From the NCBI RefSeq assembly GCF_000972385.1, contig NZ_JXTE01000010.1, forward strand, positions 62,001 to 126,000: a DNA stretch of 64,000 nt, read 5' to 3'. A program made the translations under genes and the position numbers. Shown piece after piece: positions 1 to 9,106 of the stretch (the stretch's first letter is position 1; every line of letters starts with the position of its first letter). The notes beneath the pieces are model-generated. The model ran no database searches. It had not been told where the DNA came from and was given only the letters and a program-made list of their open reading frames with translations. This stretch comes from Streptomyces sp. WM6386 (GTDB lineage Bacteria; Actinomycetota; Actinomycetes; Streptomycetales; Streptomycetaceae).

Positions 1-392
1 GCGAGGCCGAGGCCGATGCCGTAGTGCAGGGCCACGCAGGCCGCCGTCCAGACGATCGTCCAGATGAAGTGCGACCAGAAGCGGTCGTACGCGGTGTCGC
101 CCCAGAGGATGTCGGCGTAGTTGTCGAGGCCGATGAACTGGTAGGTGGCGTCGATGTGGTTGACGCCGATCTGCCGCGCCGTGTTGAGGCTGTTGGCGTC
201 GGTGAGCGTGAGGTAGAGGCCGTACACCAGGGGGTACAGCACGAGGACACCGAGCACGACCGCCACCGGGGCGATCATCGCGTACGCGTACCAGTGCTTC
301 TGGTATCCGTGCCTCAGGCGCTGGCCCAGACCGGGGCGTTGCCCGCGGTCACCGCGGCGTTTGCCGGTCGCGCGGTCGATGGCGACTGTCAT
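1..392 (-). CDS. malF: Maltose/maltodextrin ABC transporter permease, MalF type (partial)
   Basis: N-terminal 130 residues of a binding-protein-dependent sugar permease; the rest lies beyond the left edge. Read on the minus strand from ATG at 392, it begins MTVAIDRATG, has a basic cytoplasmic stretch, a first membrane segment (APVAVVLGVLVLYPLVYGLY), an extracytoplasmic loop, and enters a second hydrophobic segment at the edge. The YPLVYGLYLT...FIGLDNYADIL pattern is typical of MalF-like components of carbohydrate (CUT1) importers. It lies 102 bp downstream of the binding-protein gene on the same strand and opposite a MalR-like repressor, so it should form the inner-membrane channel of a maltose/maltodextrin importer with the next gene beyond the edge. 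Family assignment is firm; the substrate comes from context. Confidence 0.88.
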   Translation of the reverse strand, partial: MTVAIDRATGKRRGDRGQRPGLGQRLRHGYQKHWYAYAMIAPVAVVLGVLVLYPLVYGLYLTLTDANSLNTARQIGVNHIDATYQFIGLDNYADILWGDTAYDRFWSHFIWTIVWTAACVALHYGIGLGL

Positions 393-441
393 GGTTCGAC
401 ACCTTCTGGGAGTTCAAGGGGTGTACGGCTCACAGGCCGAT

Positions 442-485
442 GGCCGCCGGATCCCTCCCCCCATGAACCGGGGGATCCGGCGGCC
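442..485 (-). terminator. Stable hairpin between malE and malF
   Basis: A perfect 14-bp inverted repeat (GGCCGCCGGATCCC at 442-455, complement at 472-485) with a 16-nt loop starts about 9 nt after the malE stop. There is no T-run on the minus strand and malF starts 50 nt later. It is therefore more likely a partial terminator or mRNA-3'-end protector that lets binding protein outnumber permease than a full stop. Confidence 0.6.
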
Positions 486-494
486 GCTCGGGGC

Positions 495-1766
495 TTACTT
501 GGAGAAGTCCGGGACCAGCTTGGCGATCGCGGTCTCGGCGTTGCTCAGACCCTTGTCCAGGGACTCCTTGCCGCCGGCGATCTTGGGCAGCTCGGTGTCC
601 AGCGGGCCCCACAGGGAGCTGTACTCGGGCAGCGCCGGGCGCGGCTGGGCGGCGGAGAGGACCGTGCCGTAGCCGGCGATGCCCGGGTCGGCCTTGACCT
701 CGGTGGTGTAGGCGTCGTCACGGGTGGGCAGCGTGGAGTTCTTCAGGGCGATGGTCGCCTGGGACTTCGCGGAGGTCATGAAGTTGAGGAACTTCAGCGA
801 GGCCTTCTGGTGGGCGGCGTCGGAGCCGGCGTAGACCGAGAGGTTGTGGCCGCCGGTCGGGGCGCCCGCCTTGCCGGCTCCGCCGGCCGGGACGGTGGCG
901 ATGCCGAGGTTGGCCTTGTCCTTGAACGCGGCGCCCTTGTAGAAGTTGGTGATCTCCCACGGGCCCTGGATGATCGCGGCGACCTTGCCGTTGACGAAGG
1001 CGTCCTGGATGTGGGCGTAGGCGTCGGCGGTGGTGTCGGCCTTGTGCAGGCCCTTGCCGGAGAAGAGGCTCAGCCAGGTGCCGTACGCCTTGTTCGCGGC
1101 GTCCGAGTTGACGGTGATCTTCTTGGCGTCGGCGTCGACGGTGTCGGTGCCCTCGCCGTAGAGGAAGGACTGGGCGTAGTAGGCCTGGGTGGAGCCCCAG
1201 TAGCCGTCGACGCCGGTCTTGTCCTTGACCGTGGCGGCGGCCTTCTTCAGGTCGTCCCAGGTCCCCGGCGCCTCGACGCCGGCCTTCTCGAAGAGCTCCT
1301 TGTTGTACACAAGGGCGAGCGTGTCCGTGACGATCGGGACGCCGTACGTCTTGCCCTCGTACTTGGCCTGCTCGATCAGGTTGGACTTGAACTTGCTCTG
1401 GTCGGCGAGTGCCTCGGTGCCGTCCAGCGGCAGGAAGAAGCCCTTCTTGGCGAAGGCGGGGGTCCAGCCGACCTCGGAGCGCAGCACGTCCGGGGCGCCC
1501 GAGGCGCCGGCGGCGGTGTCGAACTTGTTCTGCGCCTGGTCGAAGGGGACGTTGACGTACTTGACCTTGACGTCCTTGTTGGCGGCCTCGAACTCCTTGA
1601 TGAGGGCCTTGTAGGTCGGCGCCTCATTGGTGGCGTTGGAGGTGTCCCACCACGTGATGGTGACCGGACCGCTCGAGTCGCTGCCACTGTCGCTGTCGCC
1701 GTTGCAGGCCGTCGCCGTGAGGGCGAGGGACGCCACCAGCGCGGTGGCCGCTATGCCACGCCGCAT
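495..1766 (-). CDS. malE: Maltose/maltodextrin-binding lipoprotein
   Basis: Extracellular solute-binding protein family 1 (423 aa). It starts MRRGIAATALVASLALTATAC, a lipoprotein signal with the acylated cysteine at residue 21, followed by a Ser/Asp linker and then TITWWDTSN, the characteristic start of sugar-binding proteins. Ligand-lobe signatures include the region around GPWEITNF (about 261-268). It captures sugar outside the membrane and hands it to the MalF/MalG channel. It is first in the minus-strand operon; its promoter must lie in the 411-bp gap shared with the divergent malR gene, where repeated TGCAAG elements sit. In S. coelicolor the corresponding protein is the maltose-binding lipoprotein repressed by MalR; substrate here is inferred from that organisation. 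Confidence 0.9.
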   Translation of the reverse strand: MRRGIAATALVASLALTATACNGDSDSGSDSSGPVTITWWDTSNATNEAPTYKALIKEFEAANKDVKVKYVNVPFDQAQNKFDTAAGASGAPDVLRSEVGWTPAFAKKGFFLPLDGTEALADQSKFKSNLIEQAKYEGKTYGVPIVTDTLALVYNKELFEKAGVEAPGTWDDLKKAAATVKDKTGVDGYWGSTQAYYAQSFLYGEGTDTVDADAKKITVNSDAANKAYGTWLSLFSGKGLHKADTTADAYAHIQDAFVNGKVAAIIQGPWEITNFYKGAAFKDKANLGIATVPAGGAGKAGAPTGGHNLSVYAGSDAAHQKASLKFLNFMTSAKSQATIALKNSTLPTRDDAYTTEVKADPGIAGYGTVLSAAQPRPALPEYSSLWGPLDTELPKIAGGKESLDKGLSNAETAIAKLVPDFSK

Positions 1767-2177
1767 GAGTTCTCCTTGAGGGTGAAAGCCCGTGTGTGCA
1801 GGGATGGCCCCGTCTGCCGCCCTGCTTGCGCAGGTGGCGGTCCCGTCCGCCGTCCCTGCCGCTGTCCGACTGCGCCGTTGCGGCCGCCGGGCGTCGCCGA
1901 ACGTAACAGCGATGTAAGCGTGGCGAAAGGTCTTGCAGCAAAAAAGTGCAAGGCATCGTCGAAGTTATCCGCGCGTGACCTGTCGGCAACTGCCGTGAGA
2001 CGCTTGTTTCCGGCGGTGGGGCGGCACAGGACGGGTTGTGCAAGACTCTGCAAGCTCTTGCCATCACTTTCACGAGGGAGCGCGATGACGCAGCAACCCG
2101 GACCCGGCCGGCCAACAGGCCGCTCGCGACGTCCCATTGGTGTGCAAGGGCAGATACGGCCGGTACAGTCCCACCCT
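1767..2177. promoter_or_regulatory. malE-malR divergent promoter region with repeated TGCAAG/CTTGCA elements
   Basis: This 411-bp non-coding gap separates two divergent starts. Seen directly: CTTGCA at 1932-1937 facing TGCAAG at 1947-1952 across A-rich DNA; TGCAAG at 2039-2044 and 2049-2054 (10 bp apart); and GCAAG-CT-CTTGC at 2050-2061. I recall similar TGCAAG/CTTGCAG repeats in Streptomyces maltose and amylase promoters controlled by MalR/Reg1. The elements near 1940 lie on the malE side and those near 2050 on the malR side, so one repressor could control both genes. Confidence 0.7.
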
Positions 2178-3212
2178 GTGACCACACGGCTTGCCGACAT
2201 CGCTGCACAGGCGGGGGTCAGTGAAGCGACTGTCAGCCGCGTCCTCAACGGGAAGCCCGGCGTCGCCTCCACCACCCGCCAGTCCGTGCTGGCCGCACTC
2301 GACGTGCTCGGATATGAACGCCCGGTGCGTCTGCGGCAGCGCAGCGAGGGTCTGGTGGGCCTGATAACGCCGGAGCTGGAGAACCCCATATTCCCGGCAC
2401 TGGCCCAGGTCATCGGGCAGGCGCTGACGCGGCAGGGCTACACCCCCGTCCTCGCCACGCAGACCCCGGGCGGCTCCACCGAGGACGAGCTCACCGAGAT
2501 GCTCGTCGACCGGGGCGTGGCCGGCATCATCTTCGTCTCCGGGCTGCACGCGGACACCTCCGCCGACATGCAGCGCTACGAGCAGCTGCGCGGCCAGGGT
2601 GTGCCGTTCGTCCTCGTGGACGGCTTCTCGCCGAAGGTGCAGGCGCCCTTCATCTCCCCCGACGACCGAGCGGCGATGACGCTCGCGGTGACGCATCTGA
2701 TCTCGCTGGGGCACACGAGGATCGGCCTGGCGCTGGGTCCCAAGCGGTTCGTGCCCGTCCAGCGCAAGATCGACGGCTTCGTCCGCGCGATGCAGGACCA
2801 GCTGGGCCTGACCGCGGAGACGGTCGAGACGGAGCTCGTCCAGCACTCGCTCTACACCCTGGAGGGCGGTCAGGCGGCCGCCACGGCGCTGATCTCGCGC
2901 AACTGCACGGCGGTGGTGTGCGCCAGCGACATGATGGCGCTGGGTGCGATACGGGCGGCCCGGCAGCTCGGTCTGGACGTGCCGAAGGACATCTCGGTGG
3001 TCGGCTTCGACGACTCCCCGCTGATCGCCTTCACCGACCCGCCGCTCACCACGGTCCGCAAGCCGGTGCCGGCGATGGGCCAGGCCGCGGTGCGCACGCT
3101 GCTCGAGGAGATCGGCGGGACGCCCGCTCCGCACAGTGAGTTCGTGTTCATGCCGGAGCTGGTGGTGCGCGGTTCGACCGCTTCGGCCCCTGGGGACCGT
3201 AATCGTCCCTAA
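2178..3212 (+). CDS. malR: LacI-family maltose-operon repressor MalR
   Basis: 344-aa LacI/GalR regulator. I chose GTG at 2178, which gives VTTRLADIAAQAGVSEATVSRVLNG, a canonical LacI helix-turn-helix at the N-terminus. The much longer open frame upstream is non-coding read-through. Residues about 60-340 form the periplasmic-binding-protein-like effector domain (GLVGLITPELENPIFPAL; DISVVGFDDSPL). The sequence and length match what I remember of S. coelicolor MalR, which represses maltose uptake and amylase genes until maltotriose or maltose is present. It is divergent from malE and is expected to bind the repeats between them. Confidence 0.93.
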   Translation: MTTRLADIAAQAGVSEATVSRVLNGKPGVASTTRQSVLAALDVLGYERPVRLRQRSEGLVGLITPELENPIFPALAQVIGQALTRQGYTPVLATQTPGGSTEDELTEMLVDRGVAGIIFVSGLHADTSADMQRYEQLRGQGVPFVLVDGFSPKVQAPFISPDDRAAMTLAVTHLISLGHTRIGLALGPKRFVPVQRKIDGFVRAMQDQLGLTAETVETELVQHSLYTLEGGQAAATALISRNCTAVVCASDMMALGAIRAARQLGLDVPKDISVVGFDDSPLIAFTDPPLTTVRKPVPAMGQAAVRTLLEEIGGTPAPHSEFVFMPELVVRGSTASAPGDRNRP

Positions 3213-3344
3213 GGCGGAGAATCCGGGGTTCTGCCCCCCTGCGCTGGTAGGAGGCCGGGGAGTCGTCCCGCCGTAGGACATGCGTCCCGGACAGGACCGA
3301 GGGATGATCTGGGGGCAAGGGCTTTTCTGGCAGACTCTGTGTCC

Positions 3345-4211
3345 ATGGGTGATTCGACCGTGACGACACTGGAAGGCCGCGAAGAGGCCGTTTCCCAGCC
3401 TGTCGCGGCCGATACGAGGCCGGGCTTCCTGCGCCGACTGCGCACCCCGCGCCGCCCCCGCCTCTGGTTCGAGATCCTGCTGATCGCTGTGAGTTACTGG
3501 ACCTACTCACTGATCCGCAACGCGGTCCCGGAGCAGCGGGCCGAGGCGCTGCGCAATGCCGACTGGATCTGGCGGGTCGAGCACGACCTGGGGATCGCGG
3601 TCGAGGAGTCGGTCAACCACGCGGTGAATTCCGTGACTTGGCTGATCGTGGGCATGAACTACTACTACGCGACGCTGCACTTCGTGGTGACGCTCGGTGT
3701 CCTGGTGTGGCTCTTCCGCAGTCATCCCGGCCGTTACGCGGCGACGCGCATGGCGCTGTTCGCGACGACCGGCGTGGCCCTTGTCGGTTACTACCTGTAT
3801 CCGCTGGCCCCGCCCCGCCTGATGAACGGCGGCGACTTCATCGACACGGTCATGGTCCACCAGACATGGGGCTCGATGGCCTCCGGCGACCTCAAGAACA
3901 TGTCGAACCAGTACGCCGCGATGCCGTCCATGCACATCGGCTGGTCCCTGTGGTGCGGCCTGACGATCTTCGCGCTGGCGTCGGTGCCCTGGGTGCGCGT
4001 CCTGGGCCTGCTCTACCCGACGGCCACCCTCGTGGTCATCGTCGCCACCGCCAACCACTTCTGGCTCGACGCGGTGGGCGGCATCCTGTGCCTGACCTTC
4101 GGCTTCACGGTGGCACGGCTCTGGTACGGCGCTCTGCCGTACCGCTTGCCGCAACTGGTGCCCGCGGTGGCCCTCAAGCAGCCCCGGCCGCAGCCCGCAT
4201 CGCCGCGATGA
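3345..4211 (+). CDS. PAP2-superfamily integral membrane protein
   Basis: 288 aa with about six membrane segments. The PAP2_3 (Aur1/inositol-phosphotransferase-like) signatures are visible: YPLAPPRLM (about 150), PSMHIGWS with the motif-2 histidine (about 195) and NHFWLDAVGG with motif-3 His and Asp (about 238). These residues form the phosphoryl-transfer site of lipid phosphatases and phosphotransferases facing the outer side of the membrane. GTG at 3339 is also in frame (two codons longer); ATG 3345 is the conservative choice and neither has a strong ribosome site. The 3' end overlaps the convergent LysR gene by 38 bp. Substrate unknown. Confidence 0.82.
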   Translation: MGDSTVTTLEGREEAVSQPVAADTRPGFLRRLRTPRRPRLWFEILLIAVSYWTYSLIRNAVPEQRAEALRNADWIWRVEHDLGIAVEESVNHAVNSVTWLIVGMNYYYATLHFVVTLGVLVWLFRSHPGRYAATRMALFATTGVALVGYYLYPLAPPRLMNGGDFIDTVMVHQTWGSMASGDLKNMSNQYAAMPSMHIGWSLWCGLTIFALASVPWVRVLGLLYPTATLVVIVATANHFWLDAVGGILCLTFGFTVARLWYGALPYRLPQLVPAVALKQPRPQPASPR

Positions 4212-5070
4212 ACGCCCGTAGCGCCGGCTGGGGCGGAGCCGTCTCGCGCAGCGCCGCGTAGATCGAGCGGGCGGGCTGCGGGCTCCGCAGTTCCCGTACC
4301 ACCACTCCCGGCCGCACGCCGACCCCCAGCCCGAGCCGGGGGATGAGGCTCACCCCGAGCCCCGCCGCGACGAACCCCTGAGCGGTGACGTAGTCCTCGC
4401 TCTCGACCACGAAGCGCGGCCGGAACCCCGCCGTCTCGCAGGCGGTGAGCTGGGCGTCGAGGCAGGGTCCTGGCCATTCGCTGCCGACCCAGGGTTCCTC
4501 CGCGAGGTCGGACATCTCCAGCACTTCGGCATGCGCCAGGGGGTGGCCCTCGGGAAGTACCGCGAGGTAGGGGTCGTCCAGCAGGTGCAGGAACCGGACG
4601 CCGTCCTGGCCGGAGGCTCGTGGCCCCACCACCAGCGCCAGATCCGCCCGGCCCTCGCGCACGTCAGGCAGCGGGTCCTCGGGGTCGATGAGCTTCAGCT
4701 CGATCTGTACGCCGGGATGCTCCGTCCGCAGCCGGGCGACCGCCGGGGCGACCAGGGACGCGCCCGCCGTCGCGAAGTACCGCACCGACAGCCGGCCCGT
4801 CCGCCCCGCGAGCAGATCCGCCAGGGCGGTCTCCGCCTCGGCGACCTGGCGGCTGATCGTGTCCGCGTACTCGGTCAGGAGCAGCCCCGCCGCCGTGGGG
4901 CGCACCCCTCTCCCGACCCGTTCCAGCAGATCCGTCCGCGCCTCCTTCTCCAGCGCGGCGATCTGCTGGCTCACGGCGGAGGGCGTGTAGCCCAGCACCG
5001 TCGCCGCCCCCGTCACCGACCCGCTGCTCACCACGGCCCGCAACACCTGCATCCGACGCACATCCAACAT
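4174..5070 (-). CDS. LysR-family transcriptional regulator
   Basis: 298 aa. The N-terminal winged helix-turn-helix (MLDVRRMQVLRAVVSSGSVTGAA, then GYTPSAVSQQIAALE) is typical of LysR regulators. From about residue 90 a periplasmic-binding-like effector domain follows (LSVRYFATAGASLVAPAV; ADLALVVGPR). It is divergent from an EamA-type exporter gene with only 71 bp between the starts, the usual arrangement for a LysR protein controlling its neighbour and itself. Effector unknown. Confidence 0.92.
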   Translation of the reverse strand: MLDVRRMQVLRAVVSSGSVTGAATVLGYTPSAVSQQIAALEKEARTDLLERVGRGVRPTAAGLLLTEYADTISRQVAEAETALADLLAGRTGRLSVRYFATAGASLVAPAVARLRTEHPGVQIELKLIDPEDPLPDVREGRADLALVVGPRASGQDGVRFLHLLDDPYLAVLPEGHPLAHAEVLEMSDLAEEPWVGSEWPGPCLDAQLTACETAGFRPRFVVESEDYVTAQGFVAAGLGVSLIPRLGLGVGVRPGVVVRELRSPQPARSIYAALRETAPPQPALRAFIAAMRAAAGAA

Positions 5071-5141
5071 GTAGCACAGCTTAACAACTCATCCAGAACT
5101 CTTCACTTGTCCTCACGCGTTAGGTCCCGGACCGTAGAGGC

Positions 5142-6092
5142 ATGTCTCCCGCCTCCACGCTCCGCATGGCCGTCCTCGCCCTCCTGTGGGGCTCGGGGTT
5201 CCTCTGGATCAAACTCGCCCTCAACCACGGCCTCTCCCCCGCGCAGATCACCATCGTCCGCTGCGCGCTGGGCACGGCGACCCTGCTGGTACTGGCCCGC
5301 TCGGCCGGTCAGCGACTGCCCCGCTCACGGGCCACCTGGGGTCATCTGGTCGTGGCCGCGCTGTTCTGCAACGCCATCCCCTTCGCCCTGTTCGCGGTGG
5401 GTGAGCAGAGCCTCGACTCGGGTATCGCGGGCGTGCTGAACGCGACAACGCCCCTGTGGTCGCTGCTGATCGGCCTGCTTCTCGGCACCGACCGCGGCCT
5501 GCGCCCCGTACGCCTCGCCGGTCTCTTTCTGGGCTTCGCCGGTACGGTCCTGATCTTCGCCCCCTGGGATCAGTCGGGCCTGCTGAGCTGGAGCGCGCCG
5601 GCCCTGCTGGGGGCCGCGGCGAGCTATGCCGTGGCGTTCGCGTACATGGCCCGCAAACTCACGGACAAGCAGGCGCCGATGGCGATGTCCGCGGCGCAAC
5701 TGCTCATGGCGACGGGTTGGACGACGCTTGCCCTTCCGGTCGCGGGCCCGGTCGACGCCGACATGACCGCCCTCCTCGCGGTGACCGCCCTGGGCGTCCT
5801 GGGCACGGGCGTGACCTTCTACCTCAACTACCGCCTGATCGCGGACGAGGGCGCGACGACGGCGGCGACGGTGGGCTACTTGCTGCCGGTGGTGTCGGTG
5901 GCGCTGGGCGCGCTGCTATTGGACGAACAGGTCGGGATCCGGGTGCTGGTAGGCATGGTCGTCGTGCTGGCGGGCGTGGCCATGACGCGCCCCACAGGGG
6001 CGCGGGGCTGTGTTGAATCTGCGGCTACCGCCGCGCGGGCGCGAGCAACCACGACGGCGCCGCGGCCGAAAACCGGAGCTCACGCCCCGTAG
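5142..6092 (+). CDS. EamA/DMT-family transporter
   Basis: 316 aa with two EamA repeats, about ten membrane segments (LALLWGSGFLWIKLAL at the N-terminus; a second repeat from about residue 148). Such carriers export amino acids, metabolites or drugs. It is divergent from the LysR gene and probably under its control. The last roughly 30 residues, from TGARGCVESAATAARARA onward, do not look like a membrane protein and are encoded by a Streptomyces-type intergenic repeat at 5996-6066, so the native C-terminus probably ended near residue 285. The end overlaps convergent glnE by 13 bp. Substrate cannot be told. Confidence 0.87.
   Translation: MSPASTLRMAVLALLWGSGFLWIKLALNHGLSPAQITIVRCALGTATLLVLARSAGQRLPRSRATWGHLVVAALFCNAIPFALFAVGEQSLDSGIAGVLNATTPLWSLLIGLLLGTDRGLRPVRLAGLFLGFAGTVLIFAPWDQSGLLSWSAPALLGAAASYAVAFAYMARKLTDKQAPMAMSAAQLLMATGWTTLALPVAGPVDADMTALLAVTALGVLGTGVTFYLNYRLIADEGATTAATVGYLLPVVSVALGALLLDEQVGIRVLVGMVVVLAGVAMTRPTGARGCVESAATAARARATTTAPRPKTGAHAP
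5996..6066. repeat. Streptomyces dispersed intergenic repeat, long form
   Basis: A GC-rich segment starting AGGGGCGCGGGGCTGTGTTG and ending GCGCGAGCAACCACGACGGC plus GCCGCGG, a pattern I recognise as one of the commonest dispersed repeats of Streptomyces chromosomes. It lies at the convergent junction of the transporter and glnE and supplies the transporter's last codons. An inverted, shorter relative lies at 9291-9343. Confidence 0.65.
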
Positions 6093-9076
6093 AACAGCGT
6101 CTCCACCACGGCCCGAGCCCGCCGTCCCGTACGCCGATAGTCGTCCAGCATGTCCCCCACATGCCCAGGCCCATACCCCAAGTACCGCCCCACCGCGGCA
6201 AGTTCACGCGGATCAGAAGGAAACGTGTCCCCGGCCCGCCCCCGAACCAGCATCACCGCATTCCGCACCCGAGTCGCCAACACCCAAGCCTCATCGAGGA
6301 TCTCGGCGTCCTCACCCGCGATGAGCCCCGCGGCGCACGCCGCGGCGAGCGCCTCCCGCGTCCGCGTGGTCCGCAGCCCCGGCTCGGCCCACCCGTGCTG
6401 CAACTGCATGAGCTGCACGACCCACTCGACGTCGGAGAGCCCCCCCGGCCCCAGTTTGGTGTGCAGCTTCGGGTCGGCGCCGCGAGGCAACCGCTCCGAC
6501 TCCATCCGCGCCTTCAGCCGCCGAATCTCCCGTACTGCATCGTCCCCTAGCCCCTCCGCCGGATACCGCAGCGGATCGATCAGCTCGATGAAACGCAGCC
6601 CCAGGTCCTCGTCACCGGCGACCACTTCGGCCCGCAACAGCGCCTGTGACTCCCAGACCAGCGACCACCGGCGGTAGTACGCCTCGTACGACTTCAACGT
6701 CCGTACGAGCGGCCCTGACTTGCCCTCGGGGCGCAGGTCCGCGTCGATCAGCAGGGGCGGGTCGGCGCTCGGGAGCCGCAGCAGGCGGCGCATCTCGGAG
6801 ACGACCTTGTTGGCGGCCTCGGAGGCCGACTGCTCGGGCACGCCGTTGCGCGGCTCGTGGACGAACAGGACGTCCGCGTCGGAGCCGTAGCCGAGTTCGT
6901 GACCGCCGAAGCGGCCCATGCCGATGACGGCGAACCGGGTGGGCAGGGTGTCGCCCCAGGTGTCGCGGACCACCGCGCGCAGGGTGCCCGCGAGGGTCGC
7001 CGCGTTGAGGTCGGAGACGGCGCCGCCGACCCGGTCCACCAGGGCTCCCTGGTCGGCCTCGGCGGGCTGGGTCTCGGTGCCGTAGGAGCCGACGATGTCG
7101 GCGGCGCAGGTACGGAACAGTTCGCGGCGGCGTACTCCGCGGGCCGCGGTGACCGCCTGTTCGGCGCCGTCCGCGCGGCGCACCGCGGCGAGGATCTCCT
7201 GCTCCAGGCCGGCCCGGCCGCGCGGGGCGAGTCCGGCGCCGTCGCTGTCGCCCAGCAGCGCGACGGCTTCCGGTGCGCGCATGAGCAGGTCGGGGGCGAG
7301 GCGCCCGGCGGACAGCACGCGGGCGAGGTTCTCGGCGGCGGCGCCCTCGTCGCGCAGCAGTCGCAGATACCAGGGGGTCTTGCCCAACGCGTCCGACACC
7401 TTGCGGAAGTTGAGCAGGCCCGCGTCCGGGTCGGCGGAGTCGGCGAACCAACCCAGCAGTACGGGAAGGAGAGTTCGCTGGATCGCGGCCTTGCGGGTGA
7501 CACCGGAGGCGAGGGCCTCCAGGTGCCGCAGGGCCGCGGCCGGGTCGGCGTACCCGAGCGCGACCAGCCGCTCCCGGGCGGCTTCGGGGCTCAACCGGGT
7601 CTCGCCGGACGCGAGTTGGGCGACGGCGTCGAGCAGCGGCCGGTAGAAGAGCTTCTCGTGCAGTCGCCGTACGACACTGGTGTGCCGCTTCCACTCGCGG
7701 TTCAGCTCGGCGACCGGATCCGTGCGCAGGCCCAGAGAGCGGCCGATACGGCGCTGGTCGGCGTCGTCCTCGGGGACGAGGTGGGTGCGCCGCAGCCGGT
7801 ACAGCTGGATGCGGTGCTCCATGGAGCGCAGGAAGCGGTAGGCGTCGTCGAGTTGTACGGCGTCGTCCCGGCCGACATAACCGCCGGCGGCGAGGGCCTG
7901 GAGCGCGTCGAGGGTGGTGCCGCTGCGGAGGGAGGCGTCGGCCCGGCCGTGCACCAACTGCAGGAGCTGCACCGCGAATTCGACGTCACGGAGGCCACCG
8001 GGACCGAGCTTCAGCTCGCGCTCGATCTCGGCGACCGGGATGTTCTCGACGACCCGGCGCCGCATCTTCTGGACGTCGGCGACGAAGTTCTCGCGCTCGG
8101 CGGCCTTCCAGACGAGGGGTTCCAGCGCGCTGACGTACTCCTCGCCGAGTTCGATGTCTCCGGCGACCGGACGGGCCTTGAGGAGGGCTTGGAACTCCCA
8201 GGTCTTGGCCCAGCGCTGGTAGTAGGCGAGGTGGCTGGCGAGCGTCCGCACCAGCGGACCGTTGCGGCCCTCGGGCCGCAGGTTGGCGTCGACGGGCCAG
8301 ATCGACCCCTCCACGGTCGTCTCGGAGCAGATCCGCATCATGTGCGAGGCGAGCTTGGTGGCGGACCGCAGGGCCTTGCCCTCGTCGGCCCCCTCGACGG
8401 CCTCCCCCACGAAGATGACATCGACGTCGGACACGTAATTCAGCTCATGGCCACCGCACTTGCCCATCGCGATGACCGCGAGCCGGCACACAGCGGCGTC
8501 GTCGGGGGCGGCGGCGCGGGCGATGGCGAGGGCGGCGCGCAGGGTGGCGGTGGCGAGGTCGGCGAGCTCGGCGGCGGTCTCGGCGAGGTCGGTGGTGCCG
8601 CACACGTCACGGGCGGCGATGGACAGGAGACAGCGCCGGTAGGCGACGCGCAGGGAGACGGGGTCGTCGGCCTCGGCGAGCCCGCGCTCGAACTCCTCCA
8701 CGCCGGGGTGCAGATCGCGCGGTTCGTACATGACGAGCGCCTGCCAGTCCCCGGCATGCCGGGCCAGATGCTCGGCGAGCGCGGCGGAGGCCCCCAGCAC
8801 ACCTAGCAGACGGTCGCGCAACGGCTTGGCCGCTATCACGGTGTCCAGCAGCTCCCGGCGGGCGGTGGGGGCGGGCTGTGCCTCCAGCAGCCGTACGAGG
8901 CCGTGCAGCGCGAGATCGGGGTCGGCGGTGGCGCCCAGGGCTTCGAGGAGCACCGGATCATTGCGTACGGCGGTCAGCTCCGGACCGTCCAGCAGCCGCT
9001 CGGCAGCCGAGGGATCGGTGAACCCGTGCCGCAGCAGCCGACTGAAGGTACTGCTCCTGCGCCCCGGCGCCGTCAT
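6080..9076 (-). CDS. glnE: Bifunctional glutamine synthetase adenylyltransferase/deadenylase
   Basis: 998 aa, the usual size for GlnE. It contains two nucleotidyltransferase modules, each with a GlnE-type catalytic pattern: GKCGGHELNYVSDVDVIFV (about 210-230) and GMGRFGGHELGYGSDADVLFV (about 722-742), each followed by the ANLRPEGRNGPLVRT / ADLRPEGKSGPLVRT block and a GPGGL(R/S)D(V)E segment with its helical linker. One module transfers AMP to the regulatory tyrosine of GlnA-type glutamine synthetase and the other removes it, tuning nitrogen assimilation to the glutamine/2-oxoglutarate signal. It stands alone on the minus strand, a few kb from a GlnA homologue that itself lacks a clear adenylylation motif. 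Confidence 0.97.
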   Translation of the reverse strand: MTAPGRRSSTFSRLLRHGFTDPSAAERLLDGPELTAVRNDPVLLEALGATADPDLALHGLVRLLEAQPAPTARRELLDTVIAAKPLRDRLLGVLGASAALAEHLARHAGDWQALVMYEPRDLHPGVEEFERGLAEADDPVSLRVAYRRCLLSIAARDVCGTTDLAETAAELADLATATLRAALAIARAAAPDDAAVCRLAVIAMGKCGGHELNYVSDVDVIFVGEAVEGADEGKALRSATKLASHMMRICSETTVEGSIWPVDANLRPEGRNGPLVRTLASHLAYYQRWAKTWEFQALLKARPVAGDIELGEEYVSALEPLVWKAAERENFVADVQKMRRRVVENIPVAEIERELKLGPGGLRDVEFAVQLLQLVHGRADASLRSGTTLDALQALAAGGYVGRDDAVQLDDAYRFLRSMEHRIQLYRLRRTHLVPEDDADQRRIGRSLGLRTDPVAELNREWKRHTSVVRRLHEKLFYRPLLDAVAQLASGETRLSPEAARERLVALGYADPAAALRHLEALASGVTRKAAIQRTLLPVLLGWFADSADPDAGLLNFRKVSDALGKTPWYLRLLRDEGAAAENLARVLSAGRLAPDLLMRAPEAVALLGDSDGAGLAPRGRAGLEQEILAAVRRADGAEQAVTAARGVRRRELFRTCAADIVGSYGTETQPAEADQGALVDRVGGAVSDLNAATLAGTLRAVVRDTWGDTLPTRFAVIGMGRFGGHELGYGSDADVLFVHEPRNGVPEQSASEAANKVVSEMRRLLRLPSADPPLLIDADLRPEGKSGPLVRTLKSYEAYYRRWSLVWESQALLRAEVVAGDEDLGLRFIELIDPLRYPAEGLGDDAVREIRRLKARMESERLPRGADPKLHTKLGPGGLSDVEWVVQLMQLQHGWAEPGLRTTRTREALAAACAAGLIAGEDAEILDEAWVLATRVRNAVMLVRGRAGDTFPSDPRELAAVGRYLGYGPGHVGDMLDDYRRTGRRARAVVETLFYGA

Positions 9077-9106
9077 CCTCGGCCTCCTCCGATCAAGGTC
9101 ACGTGC

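Noticed and set aside
24..2177. Upstream 718 codons of the frame that includes malR
   Set aside because: Read-through of non-coding strand of malF/malE; malR begins at GTG 2178 where the LacI helix-turn-helix starts.
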